DNA from: Streptomyces sp. HUAS 15-9
Lineage (GTDB): Bacteria; Actinomycetota; Actinomycetes; Streptomycetales; Streptomycetaceae
Assembly (NCBI RefSeq): GCF_025642155.1
Contig: NZ_CP106798.1
Span: 3,720,001 to 3,784,000, forward strand
Reading direction: 5' to 3'
Length of the DNA stretch: 64,000 nucleotides
The position numbers and the translations under genes were made by a program. Every line of letters begins with the position of its first letter. Position 1 is the stretch's first letter. The notes under the pieces are model-generated. The model was not told where the DNA came from. It was given only the letters and a program-made list of their open reading frames with translations, and did not search any database. Positions 37,091 through 45,638 of the stretch are shown here, one piece after another.

Positions 37091-37945
37091 TCAGAGGGGA
37101 GCCTCACAAAGGATCTTCGCAGTAAGACTGGCTTCCCTATGCCCGCGAATAGCACATCGCGCCACGGCCGAGTACTCGGCCGAGCGAGTCATAAATTGCG
37201 CCAGCTCCGCCAACCTCTCCTTGTATTCAACCCGCATGTCGGAATTACCCGTAAGAATCAATTTATAAATTCGATCAGCCCTCCCGCAGAGCGATATCAT
37301 CTTCAAATGTATCCTCTTCCTCTCTCTGACGGTATACGGATGATCTAAGTGCAAAATCACGCGCGAAGAATCAATGCGACTCATCGCCAAAGGGTCTGTC
37401 AGCACCATCGAGGTGTTAAGTCCCAGCTTTCCTTCCTCGTCGTACCAAACGGTTGATACATCGAGGACCGAGCAGGGATCCAAGAGTAGGGGCTCTTCAC
37501 AATCAATGGAGTCATTCGGCCCGTAAGCTCGGTATGAACCGACCGCCAGCGGGAAATGGTCCTGTTTGCCACCGGCGCTACCCGACTCTGCGTGCTTTCG
37601 CCTACTGTTGCAGTAAGTGCACGCGTATCGATAATTCTTGTAGTCGAAGGCCAGCCACCAGTAACCCGGATGGTTCGCATCCTCGGCCACTTTCCCCTTA
37701 GGGCGATAGTGGTCTACAGCATTATCCGATCGCGTATTCTTTGACTCGCAGTACCAACACTTCCCATGCGAGGCTTCTGACAATTTCTCTTTGACTTCAC
37801 GCCAAAGGTCAGAATGGTCCTTGAGGATTTTATCTCTCTCGTCATCGGAACTTGCTTGCTCAAGCTCACGCGTAACAGAAGCGCACTCCTTCTTCCACTC
37901 TGCGGGCAGCAGAGAAGCAACTTCCAAGAGATCAATAAGAATCAC
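37091..37945 (-). CDS. HNH endonuclease, PtuB-like
   Basis: A 284-residue protein. Zinc-binding pairs CWYC (residues 63 to 66) and CTYC (109 to 112) flank DHYRPK with the catalytic Asp78-His79, and Asn104 or Asn113 completes an HNH pattern. The closest group I recall is the HNH partner of Septu (PtuB) and of retron-linked Septu effectors. GTG 37945 lies one base behind the ATPase stop, with GGGGAGAG upstream, so the two are coupled. Base composition is near half GC, well below the host. Last gene of the cargo operon. Confidence 0.85.
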   Translation of the reverse strand: MILIDLLEVASLLPAEWKKECASVTRELEQASSDDERDKILKDHSDLWREVKEKLSEASHGKCWYCESKNTRSDNAVDHYRPKGKVAEDANHPGYWWLAFDYKNYRYACTYCNSRRKHAESGSAGGKQDHFPLAVGSYRAYGPNDSIDCEEPLLLDPCSVLDVSTVWYDEEGKLGLNTSMVLTDPLAMSRIDSSRVILHLDHPYTVRERKRIHLKMISLCGRADRIYKLILTGNSDMRVEYKERLAELAQFMTRSAEYSAVARCAIRGHREASLTAKILCEAPL

Positions 37946-37946
37946 G

Positions 37947-39509
37947 TTACTCTCCCCCGGGCGCTGTGAAATCGCCTTCGCTAAGGACTTCCCTCAGGAG
38001 GTCTTGAGCGGCTTCGCGGTTTTCCTCGATCTCTTCACGCGAAAATACTAGAGGCGCATCGATGCCCCCCTCCTCGCTGAGCTTCGCCCGCAAGTACTCT
38101 TGAAACTCTGGATCCCTATCTTCCATAAGGAGACCTAGCGCTTGAAGCTTTTCACTCAGCCCGCGCAACTCCTCCGCCTCAACAGAGGATAGGTAGTCCC
38201 GCGAGGCTAGATCTCTTTTCCGATCGAGAAGCTCAAGTGTTTCGAGGTCGAGTTGCGACCTCAATCCATAGACGTCACTCGTCAGCAAATTACCGACGCC
38301 CATACCGCGGGGATCCTCGATTGGTGCAGACGCCGAGATCGTCCCATCGTCATGGCGTTCCAGGATGCGGACTTCCGACTTCAGGAGGCCGGCCACTACT
38401 AGAGGATCGTGCGTGGCCATCAAAACGTGCGACGTCTCGTCCAGCGCACCGAAATCATGCAGGAATTGCCTGTATCGAACACTCCAGGCCGGATTAAGGT
38501 GCGTGTCTGGTTCATCCAACAAGAAGAGCGATTCTTCTTCCCTCGTGAATCTCATAAGACCTAGTACCAAAAGCAGCTGCTGCTCGCCCTCACTGAGTTG
38601 TCTGAAAGTAAGGGAAGAAGAACCTCGTTCCGTCGAAACTCGGATCCGAACATCGTGAATCAATTCCGACATGTAGGTACTTTCGAGCGCCTTGAAGAAC
38701 TCCTGATTGCTTGGGTAGGCGCTCGCTAGTGCCCGAGTCTCAGCAAGCCCGGATAGATATAGAAAGAGATGCTCTGAGCGGCTAAACCTAGCCAGCCCCA
38801 CGGGAACTCTTCTATCGAGTCTCATTGGCGCGAGCGCGATCGCATACAAGCGATCCAGGAAACTCCTGACTGTGCCTCTTGCATTCCAGAAGCGCTTATC
38901 TCCGGACCGGCTATGCCATGATGGCTTCTGCATGACAAACATGACTGACTCAAGGTCATGTATACCGAGTAACCCCTTGAGGAGTCTTTGAACGGTGGGG
39001 TCGTCATCCAAGAAAAACGCAAGCAGGACGAAGCTGGAGTAAACATTCCTCGCGTAAAAGAGAGGACGCAAGGGCTTCTCTTCACCTCGAAGAAGATCCC
39101 TATAAAAGCGCTCCTGGTGGGCACTGAAGTGCTCCTCCAGCCGATTGCTCGGGCCGGAGTAGTAACCGAATACATGCCGAGGCCGATAACTCGCCCCTAC
39201 ATTACCCACAAACTTGCCATTCGGAATAACATCCCCGTTCACTGAACAGGTGAGATGAATCGAGCCAGCGTTCTCCGCCGCTGATACGTGAATCAAGTCG
39301 CCGCTGATCTCATACTTTAGGTCATACTCGAATCTCGGAGTAAGCCCCAAGTCGAGATCCCGGAAGATCACCGTGAGTGCTTCCAGCAGGTTTGATTTGC
39401 CAGCGCCGTTACGCCCGACAAGAACTGATACTGGCGCAGTATTGTCGAATGACACATGGAAATCATTCAGATTTTTGAATCTGCGTACACCAACTTCAAG
39501 TATTCTCAT
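37947..39509 (-). CDS. ABC/SMC-type ATPase, PtuA-like
   Basis: A 520-residue protein. Walker A GRNGAGKS is at residues 32 to 39, the ABC signature LSEGEQQ at 305 to 311, Walker B LFLLDEPDTHLNP at about 328 to 340, and the H-loop His367 in ATHDP. There is no OLD-type TOPRIM domain. The 120-residue C-terminal tail is charged and helical. This matches the AAA ATPases paired with HNH nucleases in Septu. ATG 39509 overlaps the hsdS stop by four bases. It probably senses invading DNA and controls the nuclease. Confidence 0.87.
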   Translation of the reverse strand: MRILEVGVRRFKNLNDFHVSFDNTAPVSVLVGRNGAGKSNLLEALTVIFRDLDLGLTPRFEYDLKYEISGDLIHVSAAENAGSIHLTCSVNGDVIPNGKFVGNVGASYRPRHVFGYYSGPSNRLEEHFSAHQERFYRDLLRGEEKPLRPLFYARNVYSSFVLLAFFLDDDPTVQRLLKGLLGIHDLESVMFVMQKPSWHSRSGDKRFWNARGTVRSFLDRLYAIALAPMRLDRRVPVGLARFSRSEHLFLYLSGLAETRALASAYPSNQEFFKALESTYMSELIHDVRIRVSTERGSSSLTFRQLSEGEQQLLLVLGLMRFTREEESLFLLDEPDTHLNPAWSVRYRQFLHDFGALDETSHVLMATHDPLVVAGLLKSEVRILERHDDGTISASAPIEDPRGMGVGNLLTSDVYGLRSQLDLETLELLDRKRDLASRDYLSSVEAEELRGLSEKLQALGLLMEDRDPEFQEYLRAKLSEEGGIDAPLVFSREEIEENREAAQDLLREVLSEGDFTAPGGE

Positions 39510-41128
39510 GAAGGGGCGCCGATCGTGACAAAGACCAGTTCATCGTCTGGGCGATCAATGTCGATGCGTCCATCTTTCGATAGATCACGAAGCAGGGCAT
39601 AGAAGTCGTCTACAGCATCGTCTTCCAAACGCATACTACGATATAGCTCTGCGGGGCTAATTCGACCACCTGACGACTTAAGAATCTGAAGCAAATTATC
39701 AGCGTTCGCCACGCCGCCCTCTGCACTCATTTCGCCCGTTTTCCTTACCTGGGAGGTTTTCTTCTTAGCAGGAGCCTTTACCGAAGACTGTCGCTCAAGC
39801 ATTCGGTTGACGAGGTTTTGCGTTTCGACTCCTGTCATGGAGTTACTCAAGCTCTGCGAAATAGTGCGCGCCAGATCACCATAGGCCAGTCCCGCAATCG
39901 TAAGCACTTCTGTCTTTAGCAGATGTTGCTGGCTTTCGACCAGGGCGGCCCTAGCCTCGTTGGCCTTATCAACGACTTGATTAATCAAGTTCACTTGCCG
40001 GCGTTGTTCGGTGACTTTTGGGATGGGAACCGGTAGTTGGCGCACGTCACGCAGATTTAGGCCCGGCATGTCGATTCCTCGCATGCGGTCAGACAGCCAA
40101 CCTTGCACCCAATGGCTTGAGAGCCAATGTGCTAGATACTCGCTTTCCAAGTCTTCGCGTGGCCGGAGGCGAGCAATTCCCCTGTTGATGTTCCCGCCAT
40201 CCAGTTCGGGGGGAACCACTGCAACACGTGTATTACGGATAATTCCCAGCAACACATCACCAGAGGCGATAGCTGATCGAGAGAACTTCTCATGAACTGC
40301 CACCGACGTGTTCCGCAACTGGCCCTCGGTAACCTCGCCATTCTGCAGGTCTTGCTGTTGCACATATGGAACTCCAGTTCCATCCTCCACATCCGGTCCA
40401 GGTTGCAGGATCCCGTAAACGATCGGAGCATCGGGGGCAACTGCCTCAGCAGCAGTTACCCATGATGGGTCTGCTTCGCTCGGAAAGGACTCCTCCTCTG
40501 GGTCACGATCACCGATGATCACTTGATCCCGGAAGTTCCGCACCAAGAAGTCCAGGTCTGGAACGGACTCTGCTAGGACATGGCGAGCAGTGTCTACTCG
40601 CTCTTGAAATACGCGCGCCGTGTCCGCTAGAAGCTCTTGAATGGCCCGAGGTGGAATCGGAAAAGGCAAAGATTTAAATCTATTAAGCCCTAGGTGGGCG
40701 ATATTTGTTGTTGCTTTCGCGATCTGCGAGAACACGCCCTCCTTTTGGTAGGCTCGAAAGACTAGTAGTGCGTACTCGGGAAGGATCTCCTTATGTGGGC
40801 GAAACCTAATGATACTGTTCTGAAAAAATAGTTCTTCGAGTTCACCGCGGTACACGGCGGCTCGCCCTACTAGCTCTCGGCTCTGCCCTTCGCACAGAAG
40901 CACGTCGCCATCCTTGAGGCGGTACTTCTCCCGCGCTTCACTGGAAAAGTTCATGGTGGCTAGATCGCTGAGATCGATCTCGTCGTCAAAAACATTCGCC
41001 ACTCGGAGGTACGGATACTGCTCCGGCGCCAAGGACGCTGCCGGCGTCTTCTGTTGCCCAGAGATCGCGTCCCCGGCTTCGGCCACCTTGCAAACTGCCC
41101 AGCCGTCAGGAAATTCTTTCCTTATCAC
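39506..41128 (-). CDS. hsdS: type I specificity subunit with C-terminal winged-helix-like extension
   Basis: A 540-residue protein with two target-recognition halves. The first ends in SLPFPIPP (153 to 160) and a helical spacer; the second ends in LPVPIPKVTEQRRQV (365 to 379) and another spacer to about residue 420. This is a complete bipartite HsdS of about 420 residues. A Lys-rich linker (about 450 to 465) then leads to an extra domain at 473 to 540 resembling a winged helix (LLQILKSSGGRISPAELYRS). Its start overlaps the hsdM stop (ATGA). Confidence 0.87.
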   Translation of the reverse strand: MIRKEFPDGWAVCKVAEAGDAISGQQKTPAASLAPEQYPYLRVANVFDDEIDLSDLATMNFSSEAREKYRLKDGDVLLCEGQSRELVGRAAVYRGELEELFFQNSIIRFRPHKEILPEYALLVFRAYQKEGVFSQIAKATTNIAHLGLNRFKSLPFPIPPRAIQELLADTARVFQERVDTARHVLAESVPDLDFLVRNFRDQVIIGDRDPEEESFPSEADPSWVTAAEAVAPDAPIVYGILQPGPDVEDGTGVPYVQQQDLQNGEVTEGQLRNTSVAVHEKFSRSAIASGDVLLGIIRNTRVAVVPPELDGGNINRGIARLRPREDLESEYLAHWLSSHWVQGWLSDRMRGIDMPGLNLRDVRQLPVPIPKVTEQRRQVNLINQVVDKANEARAALVESQQHLLKTEVLTIAGLAYGDLARTISQSLSNSMTGVETQNLVNRMLERQSSVKAPAKKKTSQVRKTGEMSAEGGVANADNLLQILKSSGGRISPAELYRSMRLEDDAVDDFYALLRDLSKDGRIDIDRPDDELVFVTIGAPS

Positions 41129-42531
41129 TCGTCACCAACTTCGATCGATTCCCGTCGTGCGGCGGCTACCAACGAGCTGTCTCGCAACATTTCTTCTACC
41201 TCCCCAATAGCCTGCTGAGCAGCCGTGATGCAGTCGAGAAGGGCTACTGCGACATCATGAGGTGTCCGGTGGACGCTTTCAGCAGCACTCTGTGTCCCTG
41301 AAGTGCCAGCTAGGTCCAACCTGTCATCTACCGACCTCAAGTCCTCGCGGGTTACACACCTGAATCGATCGGTCTCCTCTCGCTCGGCGCGGCCGAGAGG
41401 ATCACTTCCGTAGCACTGAAGGAAGTCTCCTAGGTCAGAAATACCTAGCGGCTTACGCTTAGTGAATGAGCTGGAGGAAGACCTGAGGTCATAGATCCAG
41501 GTCGAATGAGTAGGGCCGTCTGCACAGAAGAAGAGAACTGACGTCCTGATTCCAGTTGCATAAAAGATGCCAGTCGGCAGCCTGAGGATCGTGTGCAGTC
41601 GATAGTTGTCGAGTAGATGGGTCCTAATCGACGATGCGACCCCCGACTCAAAAAGGACGTTGTCGGGGACTACGACGGCCGCTCTACCTCCCGCACTGAG
41701 GCTCTTGTAAATATGTTGGAAAAATCCTAGCTGCTTGTTCGATGTCCGGTAATCCATGTACTGACTTTGAGTCGCCGACAAGTTGCCTTTCACTCCAAAT
41801 GGAGGATTCGTCAGGCATACAGACACCTGCAGCGCCTTGGGATCTCGACTAAGGGAATCGCCAAGTTCGATTTCTCCCTGCAGGTCATGCAGTAGCAGGT
41901 TCATAAGTCCCATGCGTTGGACATCATGCACTAGCTCAACACCATGTAGTCGAGGCTGTTCTTCGCCTTGATTTTGCGTGTGTAGGCCAGCCGCTACCAG
42001 AAAACCTCCGGTGCCTGCTGCGGGATCATAAACGGTGTCGCTATCCGTTGGATTAATCGCTTGTACCAAGGCGTCGACAACCGCCCGGGGAGTGAAGTAC
42101 TGACCAGTTCCATACCTCGACTCCTGGGCATTTTTTTCAATGAGGCCCTCATAGACATCACCAAGCCCATTTTGACGAGCGCGATACCAGTCAATTTCAT
42201 CGATGCCATTGATCAACTGCCTCAGCGCATCACCTGAAGTCAGACGAGTCTCCGCCTCGCCGTAAATCGTTGCTACCGTCTCATCCTGCGATGATCCAAG
42301 ACGTTCCAATATGTCGCTATAAATGCCAGCAACTTCATCCGATCTTGCTTCTCGTAGCACTGCCCAACGGCAGTTCACTGGAAGCCGTTCCTCCATGCCG
42401 AGCTCTGCGGCCAACTTCAAGAAAAGCAAGTACGTAAGCTCATTGAGGTACTCGTGATAGGTGACTCCCTCATCACGAAGAACCGCACAGAGCGACCAAA
42501 GCCGCCGTGTAACGTCTGACGTATCCCTCAT
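41125..42531 (-). CDS. hsdM: type I N6-adenine DNA methyltransferase subunit
   Basis: A 468-residue protein. The N-terminal helical domain precedes RYGTGQYFTPRAVVDAL (139 to 155). The SAM motif DPAAGTGGF is at 169 to 177 and catalytic NPPF at 242 to 245. ATG 42531 follows GAAGG and overlaps the stop of a small upstream frame; the frame stays open further up. With HsdS it should methylate adenines at a bipartite site. No HsdR translocase is encoded nearby. Confidence 0.92.
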   Translation of the reverse strand: MRDTSDVTRRLWSLCAVLRDEGVTYHEYLNELTYLLFLKLAAELGMEERLPVNCRWAVLREARSDEVAGIYSDILERLGSSQDETVATIYGEAETRLTSGDALRQLINGIDEIDWYRARQNGLGDVYEGLIEKNAQESRYGTGQYFTPRAVVDALVQAINPTDSDTVYDPAAGTGGFLVAAGLHTQNQGEEQPRLHGVELVHDVQRMGLMNLLLHDLQGEIELGDSLSRDPKALQVSVCLTNPPFGVKGNLSATQSQYMDYRTSNKQLGFFQHIYKSLSAGGRAAVVVPDNVLFESGVASSIRTHLLDNYRLHTILRLPTGIFYATGIRTSVLFFCADGPTHSTWIYDLRSSSSSFTKRKPLGISDLGDFLQCYGSDPLGRAEREETDRFRCVTREDLRSVDDRLDLAGTSGTQSAAESVHRTPHDVAVALLDCITAAQQAIGEVEEMLRDSSLVAAARRESIEVGDE

Positions 42532-42764
42532 CTGGTTCCTTCGGGTCGTGCGAAAGCATCGGCACAGGGTAGGCAGGTCATGATCCCACGGTGAGTCGAG
42601 TTGAGGCCCAGGGCTCTCAGTTCGCGGCTCGGCCTCCACACCTGGGTCCCCCGTGCTCGGGCCCGCTGGATGTCCGCTGCTACTTCGGCTGCTACTGGCT
42701 GCTTCGGATCCTTGTGATCTCCCTCGCCCTGTCCCTGCCGCCTAGATGTGTCTGGCCTGCGCAT
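42528..42764 (-). CDS. possible small protein coupled to hsdM
   Basis: A 78-residue frame ending in a TGA that overlaps the hsdM ATG. The C-terminal part reads GIMTCLPCADAFARPEGTR, with a Cys-x-x-Cys pair. Codon bias is weak and no ribosome site is evident, so it may be chance; the four-base overlap with hsdM is the argument for it. Confidence 0.35.
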   Translation of the reverse strand: MRRPDTSRRQGQGEGDHKDPKQPVAAEVAADIQRARARGTQVWRPSRELRALGLNSTHRGIMTCLPCADAFARPEGTR

Positions 42765-43449
42765 CGTAGCGAGCGAGGGTCTGCCTGGTGCCGTATACAG
42801 CGGTTCAGCAGCCGAGATCCCGATATTCAGGCGGTGTTGTCAGTACCGCTTGGTGCGTTGATCATCGTGGCTCCAGTTCACCCCATCAAGCAGCTGGCGC
42901 CGTCCCGATCGGATGAGGAGACGAATGTCGGCTTCGTTGACGTTCGCGTCGGCACGGCCTCATCCGAACACGCGAGCGCCCTACCGGACCGCCGTCCTGA
43001 GCTGTGGAGGGCCCTCAATGCTGACCGACGTCGACAGCCGCCAACAGCTGTCCAACAGGTAAGGGCGCTGGTTGATAAAGCAACCGCAATCCACGGCTGC
43101 CCGAGATCAAGTGGGAACAGCAGGCAATCACAGGGAAAGGCGCTCAGCCCAACGCAGTGACGGAACAAGGATTCGGCCACGTCAGCGCCCCAAATGCTCC
43201 TAAAATGCCCTAGCTTCCCAAGCAGATGGCTCAGGCGGTGCAGTCGGACCGGCCGTCGCAACTTCTCTGGTCGACGACGCCGGCAACGAAGCTAAGACCG
43301 GCGGGGGTGCCGCGAGGCATACGCGCGCGTGATCGGTCGGCACAGCCGCCGTCGTGGCTGACTGTCGTCGGCTGAGGCTCAGACAGTCACAGAGAGATTC
43401 CTCCTCGAATCGATGCGCTGCATATCGCCTGAGGTCGGCATGACGCGAC
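42765..43449. other. region without supported genes
   Basis: Open frames exist on both strands but have inconsistent codon bias and no recognisable motifs. The promoter of the hsdM operon is presumably near its left end. Composition is intermediate between the cargo and the right arm. Confidence 0.5.
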
Positions 43450-43489
43450 GGGGAGGGGAGCCCGAGTTGATGCTCAGGCTTCCCTCCCC
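43450..43489 (-). terminator. terminator of the right-arm operon
   Basis: GGGGAGGGGAGCC (43450 to 43462) pairs with GGCTTCCCTCCCC (43477 to 43489) with one G-U pair, 59 bases past the last leftward stop. Confidence 0.7.
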
Positions 43490-43547
43490 GCCAGGAATGG
43501 CCGTTATCGTCAAGCGCCCTTCCGCTCGCTACCTGTCACTCGCCCTG

Positions 43548-43838
43548 TCACTCGCTCATCGCCAGGAGGTGACCGCGGCTGGTCGCGACGCGGAGGACAG
43601 CTCGCAGAGCGCCAGTCAGTTCTTTCGCCAGGCCCCGCACGACCTCCGGGTCCGTGTCCTGGTCGTCGAGGGCTTCGCAGGCTCGTTCCAGCAACTCCCC
43701 CGCCGTCCCGAGTTGGACTGCCTCGATGTTGTCCGCCAGGCGGGACATGGAGCCGTCCGGGTCGTCGGTGCTCAGGTAGCAGGGCTTGCCCTCCGGCCCC
43801 GACCACGGGAGGAGCCGCAGTTCGTTCAGTGCCGTCAT
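43548..43838 (-). CDS. hypothetical protein of right-arm operon
   Basis: A 96-residue soluble protein, mainly helical and acidic (MTALNELRLLPWSGPEGKPC at the start). Its ATG overlaps the stop of the GntR gene (ATGA). It is the last gene before the terminator. No domain is recognised; homologues I recall sit beside GntR genes in AICEs. Confidence 0.65.
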   Translation of the reverse strand: MTALNELRLLPWSGPEGKPCYLSTDDPDGSMSRLADNIEAVQLGTAGELLERACEALDDQDTDPEVVRGLAKELTGALRAVLRVATSRGHLLAMSE

Positions 43839-44578
43839 CCTTGCGTCTGCCTCTCGTCGGTCATGTGGTGGGTTGTGAAGACTGCGTCGACGCATTCCCC
43901 TGGGAATGCCAGTAGTGCGGCTTCCACGACTCGACCGGTGGGGTCGGTCGCGACGCGTGTGATCGCGAGGATGGGTGGAGCAGAACCGATGCGGAGGGCC
44001 GAGACTTCGTCCGGCGTTGGCTGACGGGCGCACACCGTCTCCCTCACGGCGGTCGGCGACGGGCCCAGTACGCCGAATCTCGTGACCGTCTCCCGACATG
44101 TGGACTCGTCGTCGAGGACCCCGGCCGGTACGAGGTCATGCGGGATGTAGATGCGGGCCAGCCCGTGCGGTGCGTCTCCTTCGAGGCTGACGCAGGTGAA
44201 CTCGGCAAGGGGACTACCCGTGGGCACCTTCAGCAAGGTCGTCAGATGCCCGTGAGCCTGCACCGTCGCGCTGCGAACGGTGACGCGTAGGGGCGCATCG
44301 GCGGCGGTCCAGGGGTCCAGCGTGCCCCAACCGCCGACGTACATGATCTTGCGCACTGGGCGGCGGACGAAGTTGCCCTTGCCGTGGATCTTCTCGACGA
44401 GGCCTTCCCTTTGGAGCACCGCGAGGGCGTTCCGCAGAGTCACCGTGCTGACCTTGTACCGGACGGCCAGGCCGGCTTCGGAAGGAAGACGCTCGCCAGG
44501 CTGGATCCGACCGGTCGTGATCTGGCGCCGGAGATCCTCGGCGATGTCGTGGTGGCGAGAGGGCACGACTCCGGTCAC
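43835..44578 (-). CDS. GntR/HutC-family regulator
   Basis: A 247-residue protein. The winged helix at about residues 8 to 75 contains LPSEAGLAVRYKVSTVTLRNAL, and the rest is a UTRA domain. GTG 44578 is chosen because it overlaps the previous stop in GTGA with AAGG just upstream; a GTG four codons later is possible. It lies within an operon of small proteins and probably controls it or a chromosomal target. Confidence 0.82.
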   Translation of the reverse strand: MTGVVPSRHHDIAEDLRRQITTGRIQPGERLPSEAGLAVRYKVSTVTLRNALAVLQREGLVEKIHGKGNFVRRPVRKIMYVGGWGTLDPWTAADAPLRVTVRSATVQAHGHLTTLLKVPTGSPLAEFTCVSLEGDAPHGLARIYIPHDLVPAGVLDDESTCRETVTRFGVLGPSPTAVRETVCARQPTPDEVSALRIGSAPPILAITRVATDPTGRVVEAALLAFPGECVDAVFTTHHMTDERQTQG

Positions 44579-44799
44579 CGCCTTCTCAGCGTTCGCGCGG
44601 CGACTAGCCGGGTGCGCCTGTGTATGGTCAGCGACTCGCCTGACTCGAAGACGAGTTGTTTGGCGCCGTGAGGGAGTTGGAAGAGGTCTCTCACCCGGTA
44701 GGCACAGCCGCCGAGTTGGATGATGTCGCCGCACTGCACAGTGGTCGAGGTGACCTCGATGTTGGAGATCAGAGCGCCACCGGGGAGCCGTTCGCTCAC
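44575..44799 (-). CDS. small hypothetical protein of right-arm operon
   Basis: A 74-residue, beta-rich protein (starting MSERLPGGALISNIEVTSTT). GGAGG lies about seven bases before GTG 44799, and both ends overlap neighbours by four bases (GTGA). No recognised domain. Confidence 0.65.
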   Translation of the reverse strand: MSERLPGGALISNIEVTSTTVQCGDIIQLGGCAYRVRDLFQLPHGAKQLVFESGESLTIHRRTRLVAARTLRRR

Positions 44800-44999
44800 C
44801 GCGCCACCTCCGCAGGCGCGGACTGGTCACGCGCCATGTGGCACGGGCAGTTGCACGCTTCGTAGATCAGCGGCAGGTCGACCGACGCCGAGGCCGGGGA
44901 GGACTCCGCGCAGGCGGGATGGGTGCCGATGCGGCAGGCGGTCGATCGGTAGAGGGCGGCGGGGGTGTCCGCGATACGAAGCTGTTGACGGGGAGGCAT
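44796..44999 (-). CDS. small Cys-rich hypothetical protein
   Basis: A 67-residue protein with CRIGTHPAC and a CNCPCH cluster near the C-terminus, so a metal site is possible. It starts in TGATG with the previous gene and ends in GTGA with the next. Confidence 0.6.
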   Translation of the reverse strand: MPPRQQLRIADTPAALYRSTACRIGTHPACAESSPASASVDLPLIYEACNCPCHMARDQSAPAEVAR

Positions 45000-45310
45000 C
45001 AGTGGACCCCCACGAGGGCCGAGCAGGCATCGGTCGGCACATGGGGAGCGACCACTACCGAGCGCGCCCGTACGCGCGCCTCCCAGGCCAGCACGTAAGG
45101 GCGGACGAGCGCGGTGTCCTCACCCCTGAGCGGGTGTCGATGGTCCGGGCCCGCGGAAGCCCGACCCAGGACGACGGTCGACGCGTCAGCCGACGCAGCA
45201 GAGACGGAAGTGGCCGGCGGCCGCGCGGGCGTTAAGGGGCGGCGGTGCCTGCCCTTTGGGGAGCGCCGCGCTCTGGTGAGTGAGACGGCGCGGCGGATAC
45301 GGTTGAGCAC
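44999..45310 (-). CDS. hypothetical protein of right-arm operon
   Basis: A 103-residue protein with a basic N-terminal third and LVRPYVLAWEARVRARSVVV in the C-terminal half, a pattern I recall from other Streptomyces AICEs. AGGAG lies about nine bases before GTG 45310. Function unknown. Confidence 0.65.
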   Translation of the reverse strand: MLNRIRRAVSLTRARRSPKGRHRRPLTPARPPATSVSAASADASTVVLGRASAGPDHRHPLRGEDTALVRPYVLAWEARVRARSVVVAPHVPTDACSALVGVH

Positions 45311-45322
45311 GCTGTTCAGCTC

Positions 45323-45601
45323 CTATCGCTGATGGCCCGGTCCCCCGACATCGCCCGTCGTGGGGACCGTTTTGCGTACGACCGCCCAAAGGGTGCGGCC
45401 GTTCAAGCTGGTGGCGAGGAGCCCGAACCGATCGGCCTCCGCCACCACGTCCAGGACCTCCCGCCATGTCTCGGCGGAGACCGATTCCGGTACCTCCGCT
45501 TCCACCGAGGTGTGGCGGGGGTATTCCTCCACTCGTGCGAGGAGCCCGAGACCGGACAGCCGGGCGGCGATGGCCGCCGCGCTAACTCCCGAAGCGGGCA
45601 C
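45323..45601 (-). CDS. first gene of right-arm operon, hypothetical
   Basis: A 92-residue protein with an N-terminal helix and alternating hydrophobic strands (RTLWAVVRKTVP near the end). GGAGG lies seven bases before GTG 45601. It is divergent from the GntR gene at 45679, with which it shares the two CTAGT operators. Confidence 0.65.
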   Translation of the reverse strand: MPASGVSAAAIAARLSGLGLLARVEEYPRHTSVEAEVPESVSAETWREVLDVVAEADRFGLLATSLNGRTLWAVVRKTVPTTGDVGGPGHQR

Positions 45602-45638
45602 AGGCAGCCTCCGTCACCAGCGATCACTTTGAGTGAAG

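Noticed and set aside
37091..39509. ATPase plus HNH pair as a retron-linked Septu effector
   Set aside because: No reverse transcriptase gene occurs nearby, and the structured block at 36,897 does not show clear retron msr-msd features.
37947..39509. ATPase as an OLD-family nuclease (Gabija GajA-like)
   Set aside because: After the H-loop the chain shows no TOPRIM motif, and the partner is an HNH protein rather than a UvrD-like helicase.
39506..42531. Ordinary complete type I restriction-modification locus
   Set aside because: No HsdR-sized frame with helicase and nuclease motifs exists anywhere within the element; it could still be encoded elsewhere in the genome.
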